NCBI RefSeq assembly: GCF_023703325.1
Contig: NZ_JAMQGM010000029.1
Coordinates: 62,001-126,000, forward strand
Direction of reading: 5' to 3'
DNA length: 64,000 nucleotides
Source: Streptomyces meridianus
Lineage (GTDB): Bacteria; Actinomycetota; Actinomycetes; Streptomycetales; Streptomycetaceae
The notes beneath the pieces were generated by a model, which was given only the letters and a program-made list of their open reading frames with translations, made no database searches and was not told the DNA's origin. Below, one piece after another: positions 20,288-29,476 of the stretch. Within the stretch, counting starts at the first letter, position 1; every line of letters begins with the position of its first letter. The translations under genes were made by a program, and so were the position numbers.

Positions 20288-21418
20288 TCAGCCGCTCAGG
20301 CGCACCGGCATGATCAGGTACTTGTACGCGTCGTCGGCCTCGGCGTCGACCGCCGGCCTGCCGCTGAGCAGCGCCGGCTTGGTCGAGGTGGTGAAGGACA
20401 GCTGGGCCACGGGGGAGTCGATGGCACTGAGCCCCTCGAGCAGGAAGCCGGGGTTGAAGGCGATCGAGATGTCGTCGCCCTCGAGCTGCGCGTCCACCCG
20501 CTCCACAGCCTGTGCATCGTCGCTGGAACCGGCTTCGAGGATCAGCACGCCCTGCTCGAAGCTCAGCCGGACCGGGGTGTTCCGCTCGGCGACCAGGGCC
20601 ACCCGCTTGACGGCGTCGACGAAGGGCGCGGTCTCGATCACGGCCACCGAGTTGAACTCGGTCGGGAACAGCGTCCGGTACTTCGGCAGATCGCCCTCGA
20701 GCAACCGCGTCGTGGTCCGGCGTCCCGCGCCCTCGAAGCCGATCAGGCCTTCACCGGCACCGGACCCGGCCAGGGCGATGCTCACGGTGTCGCCGCTGGT
20801 CAGGGATTTGGCGGTGTCGAGCAGCGTCTTGGCGGGGACCAGGGCCACGGCCGACAGGTCCGGCGACTCCGGCTTCCACAGGAACTCGCGGACGGCGAAG
20901 CGGTAGCGGTCCGTGGCGGCCAGGGTGACGGTGTCGCCCTCGATCTCGATGCGTACACCGGTGAGCACCGGCAGGGTGTCGTCGCGTCCGGCGGCAATGG
21001 CGACCTGTGCGGCGGCAGCGGCGAAGACCTCGCCGGGGACGGTGCCGGTGGCAGTGGGCATCTGCGGCAGCGCCGGGTACTCCTCCACAGGCAGGGTGTG
21101 GAGTGTGAATCGCGAGGAACCGCAGACCACGGTGACCCGCACGCCTTCGGTGGAGATCTCGACCGGCCGGTTCGGCAGGGCGCGGCAGATGTCGGCCAGC
21201 AGCCGGCCGGAGACCAGGACGGTGCCGTCCTCCTCGACGTCCGCTTCCACGGAGACCCGCGCCGAGACCTCGTAGTCGAAGCCGGAGAGGCTCAGGGTGC
21301 CCTCCTCGGCCTTCAGCAGCAGGCCGGCGAGCACCGGCACCGGCGGACGGGCCGGGAGGCTGCGGGCCGCCCAGGCGACTGCCTCCGCGAGTACATCGCG
21401 CTCCACCCGGATCTTCAC
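20288..21418 (-). CDS. dnaN: DNA polymerase III beta sliding clamp
   Basis: 376-residue processivity clamp, three repeated clamp folds. GTG at 21418 with GGAGG eight to nine nt upstream begins VKIRVERDVLAEAVAWAARS; the C-terminus YKYLIMPVRLSG contains the conserved MPVR(L) ending of the family. It forms a dimeric ring that binds the polymerase and other clamp partners. The gene is separated from dnaA by oriC, as in all streptomycetes. Confidence 0.97.
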   Translation of the reverse strand: MKIRVERDVLAEAVAWAARSLPARPPVPVLAGLLLKAEEGTLSLSGFDYEVSARVSVEADVEEDGTVLVSGRLLADICRALPNRPVEISTEGVRVTVVCGSSRFTLHTLPVEEYPALPQMPTATGTVPGEVFAAAAAQVAIAAGRDDTLPVLTGVRIEIEGDTVTLAATDRYRFAVREFLWKPESPDLSAVALVPAKTLLDTAKSLTSGDTVSIALAGSGAGEGLIGFEGAGRRTTTRLLEGDLPKYRTLFPTEFNSVAVIETAPFVDAVKRVALVAERNTPVRLSFEQGVLILEAGSSDDAQAVERVDAQLEGDDISIAFNPGFLLEGLSAIDSPVAQLSFTTSTKPALLSGRPAVDAEADDAYKYLIMPVRLSG

Positions 21419-22206
21419 CGGAACCGCCTCCTGCTGTTTCTCGCTCGCCCTGCCGGCCTTCGTCGACGGCAACGGGCTGCGTCCGCCGGATGCGGGGTGC
21501 CGTTGCCGGAGACCAGTCTGACGTACGCCGCCGACAGCCGTTGCGGGTCGGGGTCAAGTCACCGTCGGTGCGGGGCGGGGCCAGCGGGCCGAGTTGTGCA
21601 CAGGGCCCATTTCCGAACGAGTTCCCAGCTGGATAAAGGTAGTCGTAGTAGTAGGGCCTGTGGAAACGGTGGAAAACCCTGTATCGCCAGGTCAGAGCCC
21701 GTTTTTTGTCCACCGGGCCTGTGGGCGGGCACGGTGGACAACCCGGCTGTTCTGTGGATGCCCGGAAGTTCTGCACACCCGGTGCACAGGGGAGGGCCGG
21801 TTCTCCCCAGCTGTGTCCCCAGCTTTCCCCAGGTTCTCCCCAGGTATGCCGGCAACCTCGATGTGATGCCTTTCACTCGCACCGGTGACCTCGTGTGTTG
21901 TGTTGCCGAACAGTGGACAACCGTGTGGAAAGGCTGTGCACAACACGCTTCTGCCTGTGGGCGGCCGGTGGACAACCCTCCGGACGTCCGCGGAGTAGCC
22001 GGCCGGTGCACAGTCTGTGGACATCGCCGGCCCACAATTCCACACCCCTCTGACCACCGGCGACGATGTTCCGGCCGCCTCCGCTGTGGACAGGATCTGG
22101 ACAACTCGGCAGTCCCCAGGGTGTGGACGGCACAACTGGCGTCCCGGTGTGGAGAACCTGCCCTCCCTGCTCCGGAATCGAACAGGCCCCGGGGCCGGGG
22201 ACGACG
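21419..22206. other. oriC: Chromosomal replication origin oriC
   Basis: Non-coding DNA between dnaN and dnaA packed with 9-bp DnaA boxes related to TTGTCCACA, on both strands. Clear ones include 21594-21602 (TTGTGCACA), 21659-21667, 21706-21714 (TTGTCCACC), 21733-21741, 21753-21761 and 21769-21777 in a left group, and 21912-21920, 21924-21932, 21935-21943, 21967-21975, 22016-22024, 22085-22093, 22096-22104, 22122-22130 and 22148-22156 in a right group. The spacer of about 130 nt carries CCCCAG repeats. No long AT-rich unwinding region is evident, as usual in Streptomyces. Confidence 0.95.
21801..21843 (+). repeat. Four helically phased CCCCAG repeats in the oriC spacer
   Basis: CCCCAG occurs at 21805, 21817, 21827 and 21838, always preceded by T (TCCCCAG), with steps of 12, 10 and 11 nt, close to one helical turn. 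The unit resembles a degenerate DnaA box (TTNTCCACA) with CA replaced by CCAG. A fifth copy occurs alone at 22114-22119. Confidence 0.7.
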
Positions 22207-22244
22207 AAGGGCGCCTCCGGAGATCCCTCCGGAAGCGCCCTTCC
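22207..22244 (-). terminator. dnaA terminator at the oriC border
   Basis: GAAGGGCGC (22207-22215) pairs with GCGCCCTTC (22236-22244), and inside it TCCGGA (22017+200, i.e. 22217-22222) pairs with TCCGGA (22229-22234). It lies 31 nt past the dnaA stop and should keep dnaA transcription out of the origin. Confidence 0.75.
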
Positions 22245-22274
22245 CGCCCCGCCGTGGCCCTGGGGCCGGCGACG

Positions 22275-24131
22275 TCAGCCGTTCTTGATGCGGTTCGTGA
22301 GCTCGGTGACCTGGTTGTAGATGGACCGGCGTTCGGCCATGAGCGCCCGGATCTTGCGGTCCGCGTGCATCACGGTGGTGTGGTCACGGCCACCGAACTG
22401 CGCGCCGATCTTCGGCAGCGACAGGTCCGTCAGCTCACGGCACAGGTACATGGCGATCTGCCGCGCCGTCACCAGCACCCTGCTGCGTGACGAGCCGCAC
22501 AGGTCCTCCACCGTGAGACCGAAGTACTGGGCGGTCTCCGCCATGATCGCGGTCGCCGTGATGTCGGGTGCCGCGTCCTCGCCGCCTGGGATCAGGTCCT
22601 TGAGCACGATCTCGGTGAGACCGAGGTCCACCGGCTGCCGGTTGAGACTGGCGAACGCCGTCACCCTGATCAGCGCACCCTCCAGCTCCCTGATGTTGCG
22701 GGAGATCCGGGAGGCGATGAACTCCAGCACCTCCGGCGGCGCGTTCAACTGCTCCTGGACAGCCTTCTTGCGCAGGATCGCGATCCGAGTCTCCAGTTCG
22801 GGCGGCTGGACGTCGGTGATCAGGCCCCACTCGAAGCGGTTGCGGAGCCGGTCCTCCAGCGTCACCAGCTGCTTGGGGGGCCGGTCCGAGGACAGCACGA
22901 TCTGCTTGTTGGCGTTGTGCAGCGTGTTGAACGTGTGGAAGAACTCCTCCTGCGTCGACTCCTTGCTCGCGAGGAACTGGACGTCGTCGACCAGCAGGAT
23001 GTCCATGTCCCGGTAGCGCTTGCGGAACGCGTCCGCCTTGCCGTCCCGGATGGAGTTGATGAACTCGTTCGTGAACTCCTCCGAGCTCACGTAGCGGACC
23101 CGCGTCCCCGGGTAGAGGCTCCGGGCGTAGTGGCCGATCGCGTGCAGCAGGTGCGTCTTGCCGAGGCCGGACTCGCCGTAGATGAACAGCGGGTTGTACG
23201 CCTTCGCCGGTGCTTCCGCGACGGCGACGGCGGCGGCGTGCGCGAAGCGGTTCGAGGCACCGATGACGAACGTGTCGAACAGGTACTTCGGGTTCAGCCT
23301 GGCCGTCGGTTCGCCCGGGCCCGGTGCCGGCGCCGGCTGCGCGGCCAGGGGCCCCGGGGCTCCGCTGGGCGCGGACTGCGGGCCGCTCCGGCCGCCGTGG
23401 GAGCCCGACGCCTGCTGCTCCGGGATCCCGGGACGGTGCTGCTCGTACGGTGCGCGCCCGCTCGGCCGCGGGTAACCCTGCGACGCGTCGTGGTGCCGCT
23501 GCATCGGGGGGTGGTCCTGCTGTGCCTCGTTGCGCGGTCCGGTGTACGAGGTGCGCTCGCGGTAACCGTCGCGTCCCTGTTGCTGCCAGTAGTACTCGTC
23601 GTGGCGCTCGTGGAGTCCGGGGCCGCCCCTGCCGGGGGGCGAGCCGGGCCAGGCGTCGGCCCCGGAACGGCTCCGCGGGTAGTCCGGGTACGCGGGGCGG
23701 GCCGTCGGCAGCGACTCACCGGTCCGGCCGTAGCCGTCGTAGCCCTCATAGCTCTCGTAGCCGTTGTACCCACCGGACGGGACGTCCCGGGCCGGGTCCT
23801 CGTAGGGCTGCTGCTCCGCGGGCCGCGACGGGGGACGGCTCTGTGTCGGAACCGGTGCGGCCTCGGAGGCGCTCACGGTGACGGCGAGCCGGATCGGCTG
23901 ATTGCAGGCGTGGCTGAGGGCCTCGCTGATGACCGGGGAGAGCCGGCCCTCGAGTACCCCCTTGGCGTACTCGTTCGGCACGGCGAGCACCGCGGTGCCC
24001 GCCACCAGCACCAGGGGCTGGCAGTCCCTCAGCCACCGCTGGTCCTTGGCCTCGATCCCCTGCCCTTCGTCGAGGAGTTGCTCGAGCACCCGAGGCCATA
24101 CTGCGGCAAGATCGGCAGGTACGTCAGCCAC
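22275..24131 (-). CDS. dnaA: Chromosomal replication initiator DnaA
   Basis: 618-residue AAA+ initiator from a GTG at 24131 ([20 protein letters not shown]). Domain I covers about 1-95. Domain II is long (about 96-278) and rich in Gly, Tyr, Gln and Pro, typical of Streptomyces. The AAA+ domain starts near 279, with Walker A GESGLGKT (319-326) and Walker B ILLVDDVQ (about 378-385). Domain IV contains the DnaA-box-binding signature [15 protein letters not shown]. Boxes at 24263-24283 upstream suggest autoregulation. Confidence 0.98.
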   Translation of the reverse strand: MADVPADLAAVWPRVLEQLLDEGQGIEAKDQRWLRDCQPLVLVAGTAVLAVPNEYAKGVLEGRLSPVISEALSHACNQPIRLAVTVSASEAAPVPTQSRPPSRPAEQQPYEDPARDVPSGGYNGYESYEGYDGYGRTGESLPTARPAYPDYPRSRSGADAWPGSPPGRGGPGLHERHDEYYWQQQGRDGYRERTSYTGPRNEAQQDHPPMQRHHDASQGYPRPSGRAPYEQHRPGIPEQQASGSHGGRSGPQSAPSGAPGPLAAQPAPAPGPGEPTARLNPKYLFDTFVIGASNRFAHAAAVAVAEAPAKAYNPLFIYGESGLGKTHLLHAIGHYARSLYPGTRVRYVSSEEFTNEFINSIRDGKADAFRKRYRDMDILLVDDVQFLASKESTQEEFFHTFNTLHNANKQIVLSSDRPPKQLVTLEDRLRNRFEWGLITDVQPPELETRIAILRKKAVQEQLNAPPEVLEFIASRISRNIRELEGALIRVTAFASLNRQPVDLGLTEIVLKDLIPGGEDAAPDITATAIMAETAQYFGLTVEDLCGSSRSRVLVTARQIAMYLCRELTDLSLPKIGAQFGGRDHTTVMHADRKIRALMAERRSIYNQVTELTNRIKNG

Positions 24132-24587
24132 AGGGCACGCTCTCTCACTCACTGGGCGCGGACGGCGCCGGCAGGTCCCGCCGTGTGCTGGATTCCGGGA
24201 CGGGGCGGGAAGAATCCGGAGTTCAGCCACGGTAGTCAGCGCAGCATGTGCGGTTCAAGTCGTTGCCCACAGGGTGTGCACACATGTGCCAGGTGCGAGC
24301 CCCGCGTCCCACGCCGGTCATCACGGGGCGACCCGGGCGTGGAGCGGCCTCCGCCCGGTGCGCGGCCGCCCCGCCGGGACGCGGTTTGACCGGATGACGC
24401 CGCCGCGCGTACCGTGTCGAGGTCGAGTTGTCGATGGCTGCTGCCGCCTGCCTCCGATGGGCAAAGACCACGCGAACGTGTTGAGTGGTGAAGCGGTGCA
24501 CTCGGGCGTATGCGAGCTCCCTCGCCGGCGCACGGTGACAGCCAAGCGACGTCCCGCCATCACCCGAATCATTTCTGGAGCCCCCGA
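24132..24587. promoter_or_regulatory. Divergent dnaA/rpmH control region
   Basis: 456 nt without a gene. It must hold promoters for dnaA (leftward) and the rpmH operon (rightward). DnaA-box-like sites lie at 24263-24271 (TTGCCCACA) and 24275-24283 (TGTGCACAC), spaced 3 nt apart. I could not assign -10/-35 pairs with confidence. Confidence 0.6.
24263..24283 (+). promoter_or_regulatory. Pair of DnaA-box-like sites upstream of dnaA
   Basis: TTGCCCACA (24263-24271, plus strand, one mismatch to TTGTCCACA) and TGTGCACAC (24275-24283, minus strand). Paired boxes in the dnaA promoter are known in Streptomyces and mediate repression by DnaA; occupancy here is inferred. Confidence 0.55.
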
Positions 24588-24725
24588 GTGAGCAAGCGCA
24601 CCTTCCAGCCGAACAACCGCCGCCGCGCGAAGACCCACGGCTTCCGGCTGCGCATGCGCACCCGTGCCGGCCGCGCGATTCTCGCGTCCCGCCGTGGCAA
24701 GGGTCGCGCCAAGCTGTCCGCCTGA
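24588..24725 (+). CDS. rpmH: 50S ribosomal protein L34
   Basis: 45-residue, very basic protein ([19 protein letters not shown], ending GKGRAKLSA), the full L34 length. GTG start at 24588 with CTGGAG upstream. First gene of the rpmH-rnpA-yidD-yidC-jag cluster beside oriC, conserved across most bacteria. Confidence 0.97.
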   Translation: MSKRTFQPNNRRRAKTHGFRLRMRTRAGRAILASRRGKGRAKLSA

Positions 24726-24741
24726 TAGCAACGGGTCTGCA

Positions 24742-25182
24742 GTGCTGCCCACCGACAACCGGCTGAGGCGGCGCGCGGACTTTGCGACCGCGGTACGCCG
24801 AGGACGTAGGGCCGGGCGCCCTTTCCTCGTCGTCCACCTGTGCAGCCCCTCAGCAGTACAGGGGAGCATGAGCCCGCACGCGCCTGGGGAGAGCGCTTCC
24901 CCGGCACGTGCGGGTTTCGTCGTGAGCAAAGCCGTGGGCGGCGCGGTCGTCCGCAACCGCGTGAAGCGGCGGCTGCGTCATCTCGTCCGGGACCGACTGG
25001 TTCGGCTGCCCGCAGGTAGCCTGGTGGTCGTACGGGCGCTGCCCGGCGCCGGGGAAGCGAGCCATCAGCAGATGGCCCGTGACCTGGACGCCGCGCTGCA
25101 GCGGCTCCTGGGCCGGGGTACATCCCCGGGTTCCGGCACGGGGGACTCCGGAGGCGACGCCGAGGGGAGGCCACCGCGATGA
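24742..25182 (+). CDS. rnpA: Ribonuclease P protein component
   Basis: 146-residue basic protein subunit of RNase P, which helps the RNA subunit remove tRNA 5' leaders. The family signature is [19 protein letters not shown] near residue 70-90. GTG at 24742 ([20 protein letters not shown]) starts the conserved N-terminus; 16 nt after rpmH. The C-terminal 20 residues are a Gly/Ser-rich extension. Its stop overlaps the yidD ATG (ATGA). Confidence 0.95.
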   Translation: MLPTDNRLRRRADFATAVRRGRRAGRPFLVVHLCSPSAVQGSMSPHAPGESASPARAGFVVSKAVGGAVVRNRVKRRLRHLVRDRLVRLPAGSLVVVRALPGAGEASHQQMARDLDAALQRLLGRGTSPGSGTGDSGGDAEGRPPR

Positions 25183-25502
25183 AATACCCGCTGCTGTGGC
25201 TGATCAAGTTGTACCAGTGGACCATCAGCCCCCTGCTGGGGCCGGTCTGCAAGTACTACCCGTCGTGCTCGCACTACGGGTACACGGCCATCGACCGGCA
25301 CGGCGCTGTCAAGGGAACGGTGCTGACCGCCTGGCGCATCCTGCGGTGCAATCCCTGGTCACTCGGCGGCGTCGACCACGTACCACCCCGGAAGCATCCG
25401 GTCTGGCACCAAAGGCTGCGGAAGCGGTGGAGTGATCACTCCACCGGGAGGCCGGCGGAACAGCACAAGCCCGAGACTCAGCCCAACGCCCAAGGAGCCT
25501 GA
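25179..25502 (+). CDS. yidD: Membrane protein insertion efficiency factor YidD
   Basis: 107-residue protein with an amphipathic N-terminus and the DUF37 Cys-rich signature [19 protein letters not shown] followed by [17 protein letters not shown]. It assists YidC-dependent insertion. The start is coupled to rnpA (ATGA at 25179-25182), and yidC follows after 3 nt. The C-terminal 25 residues are polar and not conserved. Confidence 0.94.
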   Translation: MKYPLLWLIKLYQWTISPLLGPVCKYYPSCSHYGYTAIDRHGAVKGTVLTAWRILRCNPWSLGGVDHVPPRKHPVWHQRLRKRWSDHSTGRPAEQHKPETQPNAQGA

Positions 25503-25505
25503 TTC

Positions 25506-26624
25506 GTGGACACGATCCTCGGTCCTCTCTATACCGCTGTCTCCTGGATCATCGTCCAGTTCCACTCGCTGTACAGCCTTGTGTTCGACAAGGACAGCGG
25601 CTGGGCCTGGGGTCTGTCCATCGTGTCGCTGGTGGTCCTGATCCGCATCTGCCTGATCCCGCTCTTCGTGAAGCAGATCAAGGCGACGCGGAACATGCAG
25701 GTGCTCCAGCCGAAGATGAAGGCCATCCAGGAGCGCTACAAGAGCGACAAGCAGCGCCAGTCCGAAGAGATGATGAAGCTCTACAAGGAGTCGGGCACCA
25801 ACCCGCTCTCGAGCTGTCTTCCGATCCTGGCCCAGTCGCCGTTCTTCATCGCGCTCTACCAGGTTCTGAACCACATCGCCAACAACGAAAAAGTTGGCGT
25901 GATCAACCAGACGCTCCTGGACAGCGCCCGTAACGCGCACATCTTCGGTGCCCCGCTGTCGGTGAAGTTCACGGACTCCGCCGGCAAGGTGGAGGCACTC
26001 GGCGCCTCGCTGACCGACGTCCGGGTCGTCACGGTCATCATGATCCTGATGATGTCGGCGTCGCAGTTCTACACCCAGCGCCAGCTGATGACGAAGAACG
26101 TCGACACCACGGTGAAGACGCCGTTCATGCAGCAGCAGAAGATGCTGATGTACGTCTTCCCCATCATGTTCGCCGTCTTCGGCATCAACTTCCCGGTCGG
26201 TGTCCTCGTCTACTGGCTGACCACCAACGTGTGGACCATGGGCCAGCAGATGTTCGTCATCCGCCGCAACCCGACGCCCGGCAGCCTCGCCTTCAAGGAG
26301 CGCCAGGAGCGGCTGCGTGCCAAGGGCAAGCTGCAGGAGGACCCGGCCGAGATCGCTGCCAGGAAGGCCGTCGAGGAGGCTCGTGCCCACCGCCAGCAGC
26401 CGAAGCGGGTGAGCAAGGCCAAGCGGCACTCCGGAGCGGTGCAGGGCACGTCCAAGGGACAGGCGCCCCAGAAGGCGTCGTCGGCTTCGGCGGGCGAGGA
26501 GGCCGAGGCACCCACGCTCGACAAGTCGAAGCCGCAGGGCCGGGCACCCGGGCAGGTCGGCGGCTCCTCCCGTAACGCCAAGTCGGGCAAGGGCCAGCGG
26601 CCCAAGCACCCGTCCAAGAAGTAA
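25506..26624 (+). CDS. yidC: Membrane protein insertase YidC/Oxa1
   Basis: 372-residue insertase with five membrane helices. The first is near residue 5-25, the conserved core starts [20 protein letters not shown], with the positively charged residue (Arg in LIRICLIP) that receives substrates, the coiled C1 loop [18 protein letters not shown], and [20 protein letters not shown] at the last helix. The tail (about 280-372) is basic and ends KHPSKK, a form that binds ribosomes in some relatives. GTG start at 25506. Confidence 0.96.
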   Translation: MDTILGPLYTAVSWIIVQFHSLYSLVFDKDSGWAWGLSIVSLVVLIRICLIPLFVKQIKATRNMQVLQPKMKAIQERYKSDKQRQSEEMMKLYKESGTNPLSSCLPILAQSPFFIALYQVLNHIANNEKVGVINQTLLDSARNAHIFGAPLSVKFTDSAGKVEALGASLTDVRVVTVIMILMMSASQFYTQRQLMTKNVDTTVKTPFMQQQKMLMYVFPIMFAVFGINFPVGVLVYWLTTNVWTMGQQMFVIRRNPTPGSLAFKERQERLRAKGKLQEDPAEIAARKAVEEARAHRQQPKRVSKAKRHSGAVQGTSKGQAPQKASSASAGEEAEAPTLDKSKPQGRAPGQVGGSSRNAKSGKGQRPKHPSKK

Positions 26625-26636
26625 GGAGGCCGACCA

Positions 26637-27143
26637 GTGACGGACGGCACCACGACCGCCGACAACGGCGACACCCTCACCCACCTCGAGCAGGAGGGCG
26701 AGATCGCGGCCGACTATCTCGAGGGGCTGCTGGACATCGCCGATCTCGACGGCGACATCGACATGGATGTCGAGGCCGACCGGGCCGCGGTGTCGATCAT
26801 CAGCGATGCGTCCGGCCGGGACCTGCAGAAGCTGGTCGGCAGGGACGGTGAAGTGCTGGAGGCCCTGCAGGAGCTCACGCGTCTTGCGGTCCACCGTGAG
26901 ACCGGGGACCGCAGCCGCCTGATGCTGGACATCGCCGGGTTCCGGGCGCGCAAGCGTGAGGAGCTCGCCGAGCTGGGCGCCAAGGCCGCCCAGGAGGCGA
27001 AGAGCAGCGGTGAAGCGGTGAAGCTCAAGCCGATGACCCCGTTCGAGCGCAAGGTCGTCCACGATGCGGTGGCGGCGGCCGGACTGCGGAGCGAGTCGGA
27101 GGGCGAGGAGCCCCAGCGCTGCGTTGTCGTGCTTCCTGCCTGA
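26637..27143 (+). CDS. jag: Jag/KhpB-like RNA-binding protein (KH-R3H)
   Basis: 168-residue RNA-binding protein. The KH-like domain (about 45-100) has LVGRDGEVLEALQELTRLAV and the C-terminal R3H domain has KPMTPFERKVVHDAVAA. It is the usual yidC neighbour and in firmicutes affects cell elongation; actinobacterial function is less clear. The GTG at 26637 follows an AAGGAGG ribosome binding site 12 nt after yidC. Confidence 0.92.
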   Translation: MTDGTTTADNGDTLTHLEQEGEIAADYLEGLLDIADLDGDIDMDVEADRAAVSIISDASGRDLQKLVGRDGEVLEALQELTRLAVHRETGDRSRLMLDIAGFRARKREELAELGAKAAQEAKSSGEAVKLKPMTPFERKVVHDAVAAAGLRSESEGEEPQRCVVVLPA

Positions 27144-27201
27144 CCTGAGCGCTCCCGGATCTGCAGCCCTGCGGATCCCCGTGGGAAAGCTGAGGAACGG
27201 C

Positions 27202-27240
27202 TTCCGGCCCCGTCTGTACTCAGACGGGGCCGGAATTCTT
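27202..27240 (+). terminator. Strong intrinsic terminator after jag
   Basis: CCGGCCCCGTCTG (27204-27216) pairs with CAGACGGGGCCGG (27221-27233) around TACT, extended by A-T pairs, followed by TTCTTTCC. It separates the rpmH-jag unit from rsmG. Confidence 0.85.
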
Positions 27241-27320
27241 TCCGCCTGCTGGACAGGTGACCTGCAAGCGCTGTGGCTTTCCGGGGGCAGTCCCGGACCT
27301 CCGAGGAAGGAACGTTCCCT

Positions 27321-28037
27321 GTGACGGACGTAGAAGAGCTCCCCCCGGCCCCCGACGAGGCGAGGACGGTCTTCGGGGAACGTCTTCCGGACGCTGTGCG
27401 TTACGCCGAGTTGCTCGCCGACGCGGGGGTCAGGCGCGGCCTCATCGGCCCCCGTGAGGTACCGCGGCTGTGGACCCGGCACCTGCTCAACTGCGCCGTG
27501 CTGTCGGAGGCCGTCCCCGAAGGGGTCTCGGTGTGCGACGTGGGCTCGGGAGCGGGGCTGCCCGGCATCCCGCTGGCCCTCGTCCGGCCGGATCTGCGGA
27601 TCACTCTTCTGGAACCACTGCTGCGGCGGACGACCTTCCTCCAGGAGGTCGTGGAGCTGCTGGGCCTGGAGCACGTCACCGTGGTGAGGGGACGGGCCGA
27701 GGAGGTTCTCGGCACGCTCACGCCCGTCCATGTGGTGACCGCTCGCGCCGTTGCGCCGCTGGACCGGCTGGCCGGCTGGGGTGTGCCGTTGTTGCGGCCC
27801 TACGGGGAGATGCTCGCCCTGAAGGGGGACACCGCCGAGGAGGAACTCAAGGCCGCGCGTGCCGCCCTCGGCAAGCTCGGCGTGGTCGAGACCTCGGTGC
27901 TGCAGGTCGGGACCGGGGTGGTCGACCCGCCCTCCACACTGGTGCGGGTGGAGGTCGGCGAGAGCCCGGGGGGCGTCCGCTTCGCGGCCAAGCGTGCCAA
28001 GGCTGCGCGCGCGGGCCGTTCGCGTCGCCGGCGCTGA
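27321..28037 (+). CDS. rsmG: 16S rRNA (guanine-N7) methyltransferase RsmG
   Basis: 238-residue methyltransferase that modifies G527 of 16S rRNA (E. coli numbering). AdoMet motif VCDVGSGAGLPGIPLAL near residue 71-87, then LLEPLLRRTTFLQEV. GTG at 27321 with GGAAGGA upstream. Loss of this enzyme gives low-level streptomycin resistance and antibiotic overproduction in Streptomyces. The C-terminus ends in a basic GRSRRRR tail. Confidence 0.95.
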   Translation: MTDVEELPPAPDEARTVFGERLPDAVRYAELLADAGVRRGLIGPREVPRLWTRHLLNCAVLSEAVPEGVSVCDVGSGAGLPGIPLALVRPDLRITLLEPLLRRTTFLQEVVELLGLEHVTVVRGRAEEVLGTLTPVHVVTARAVAPLDRLAGWGVPLLRPYGEMLALKGDTAEEELKAARAALGKLGVVETSVLQVGTGVVDPPSTLVRVEVGESPGGVRFAAKRAKAARAGRSRRRR

Positions 28038-28357
28038 CCGGTGCTGCGGCCCGGGATCCTGCTCCAAACAAGCTGGCGTGGCAGCGGCGTCGGAGTGTCG
28101 TCCCGGTCCGGGTGGCGGCCCCGTGCATCTTGTTTCACGTGAAACGTCGCTCCCTTCTCCATGGAATCATCAGTCGTAGTCGCGCGGCGGACGCCCCGCG
28201 ACGTCGCCCGGCGCCTGCCGGGAAGGCGGGTCCCCGATCGCCGGGAGGCCGTTCCGAAGTGGATTCCTCCACAGGAGAGCGGCCGCCGCTGGTTCATGAC
28301 CCCGAAACCATGGCAGGCTCTGTTCATTGCGAGCCTGAAGTCGAGGAGAGTGAATCC
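28038..28357. promoter_or_regulatory. rsmG-parA intergenic region
   Basis: 320 nt without a convincing gene. It holds one parS site (28132-28145) and must carry the parAB promoters. The sequence GAGGAGAG at 28343-28350 is a ribosome binding site for the proposed parA TTG start. Confidence 0.6.
28132..28145. other. parS: parS centromere site 1
   Basis: Perfect palindrome GTTTCACGTGAAAC between rsmG and parA; ParB nucleation site for origin segregation. Confidence 0.95.
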
Positions 28358-29476
28358 TTGCGGTCCGACGCCAATATCGCGGGACCGATGACCGATCCGG
28401 TCCCCGGTCCCCGCGCAGCCGAGTCCCACGGGGGCCTGCCTTCCGGGCCCTCACCCATGGGTGATGACGTTTCACGTGAAACGCCGCCACCGCCGATGGA
28501 CGACGCGCCGGTCGGCCGAGCGGCGCAACTGGCCGTGGAAGCGCTCGGCCGCACCGGTGGGCCACTGCCCAGGCCGGAGCAGACCCGGGTCATGATCGTC
28601 GCCAACCAGAAGGGCGGCGTCGGCAAGACCACCACCACGGTGAACCTGGCAGCCGCGCTCGCGCTGCACGGTGCCCGGGTTCTGGTGATCGACCTCGACC
28701 CTCAGGGCAACGCATCCACGGCGCTGGGAATCGACCACCACGCCGAGGTCCCGTCCATCTACGACGTCCTGGTGGACAACAGGCCGCTGTCCGACGTGGT
28801 GCAGCCGGCGCCCGACGTCGAGGGTCTGTTCTGTGCGCCTGCGACGATCGACCTGGCCGGTGCCGAGATCGAGCTGGTTTCGCTCGTGGCGCGGGAGAGC
28901 CGTCTCCAGCGGGCGATCCAGGCCTACGAACAGCCGCTTGACTATGTCCTCATCGATTGTCCGCCCTCACTGGGGCTCCTGACCGTGAATGCTCTGGTCG
29001 CCGGGGCCGAGGTGCTGATCCCGATTCAGTGCGAGTACTACGCGCTGGAGGGGCTAGGACAGTTGCTCCGCAATGTCGACCTTGTCCGCGGCCACCTCAA
29101 CCCGAAGCTCCACGTCTCCACGATTCTGCTGACGATGTACGACGGCCGGACGCGGCTGGCTTCGCAGGTGGCCGACGAAGTGCGCAGTCACTTCGGTGCG
29201 GAGGTCCTGCGCACCAACATTCCGCGGTCGGTCCGGATCTCCGAGGCACCCAGTTACGGGCAGACGGTCCTCACGTACGATCCGACGTCCAGCGGGTCGC
29301 TTTCCTATCTCGAGGCGGCACGTGAGATCGCGCTTCGCGGCGTCCCGGGTACCGCTGGGCAGGCGATGCCGGACGTGCATGACGACGGCCAGGGTGCTCA
29401 CACCGTGGCGGCCAACACTTCGGCTGGGAACGGCCAGCCGGTTCAGCGCAGCATGCCGGAGGGTTTCAGTGAGTGA
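28358..29476 (+). CDS. parA: Chromosome partitioning ATPase ParA
   Basis: 372-residue Walker ATPase that moves ParB-bound origins; in Streptomyces it drives nucleoid segregation during sporulation. The deviant Walker A is [10 protein letters not shown] (about 86-95), Walker [12 protein letters not shown], and the DNA-binding arginine-rich end is [16 protein letters not shown] disordered N-terminus precedes the domain. I chose TTG at 28358 because of the GAGGAGAG site 7 nt upstream. ATG codons at 28310 (no RBS) and 28388 (weak) are alternatives. parS 2 lies inside the gene. Confidence 0.9.
   Translation: MRSDANIAGPMTDPVPGPRAAESHGGLPSGPSPMGDDVSRETPPPPMDDAPVGRAAQLAVEALGRTGGPLPRPEQTRVMIVANQKGGVGKTTTTVNLAAALALHGARVLVIDLDPQGNASTALGIDHHAEVPSIYDVLVDNRPLSDVVQPAPDVEGLFCAPATIDLAGAEIELVSLVARESRLQRAIQAYEQPLDYVLIDCPPSLGLLTVNALVAGAEVLIPIQCEYYALEGLGQLLRNVDLVRGHLNPKLHVSTILLTMYDGRTRLASQVADEVRSHFGAEVLRTNIPRSVRISEAPSYGQTVLTYDPTSSGSLSYLEAAREIALRGVPGTAGQAMPDVHDDGQGAHTVAANTSAGNGQPVQRSMPEGFSE
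28469..28482. other. parS: parS centromere site 2, inside parA
   Basis: GTTTCACGTGAAAC read in frame as Val-Ser-Arg-Glu-Thr within the disordered N-terminal part of ParA. Confidence 0.95.

Noticed and set aside
21591..22160. Repeated short motifs in oriC as a CRISPR array
   Set aside because: The units are 9-bp DnaA boxes in both orientations with irregular spacing; no equal spacers and no cas genes.
28161..28391. A 76-codon frame in the rsmG-parA gap
   Set aside because: Low-complexity Arg/Pro-rich product, no ribosome binding site, and overlaps the proposed parA start.
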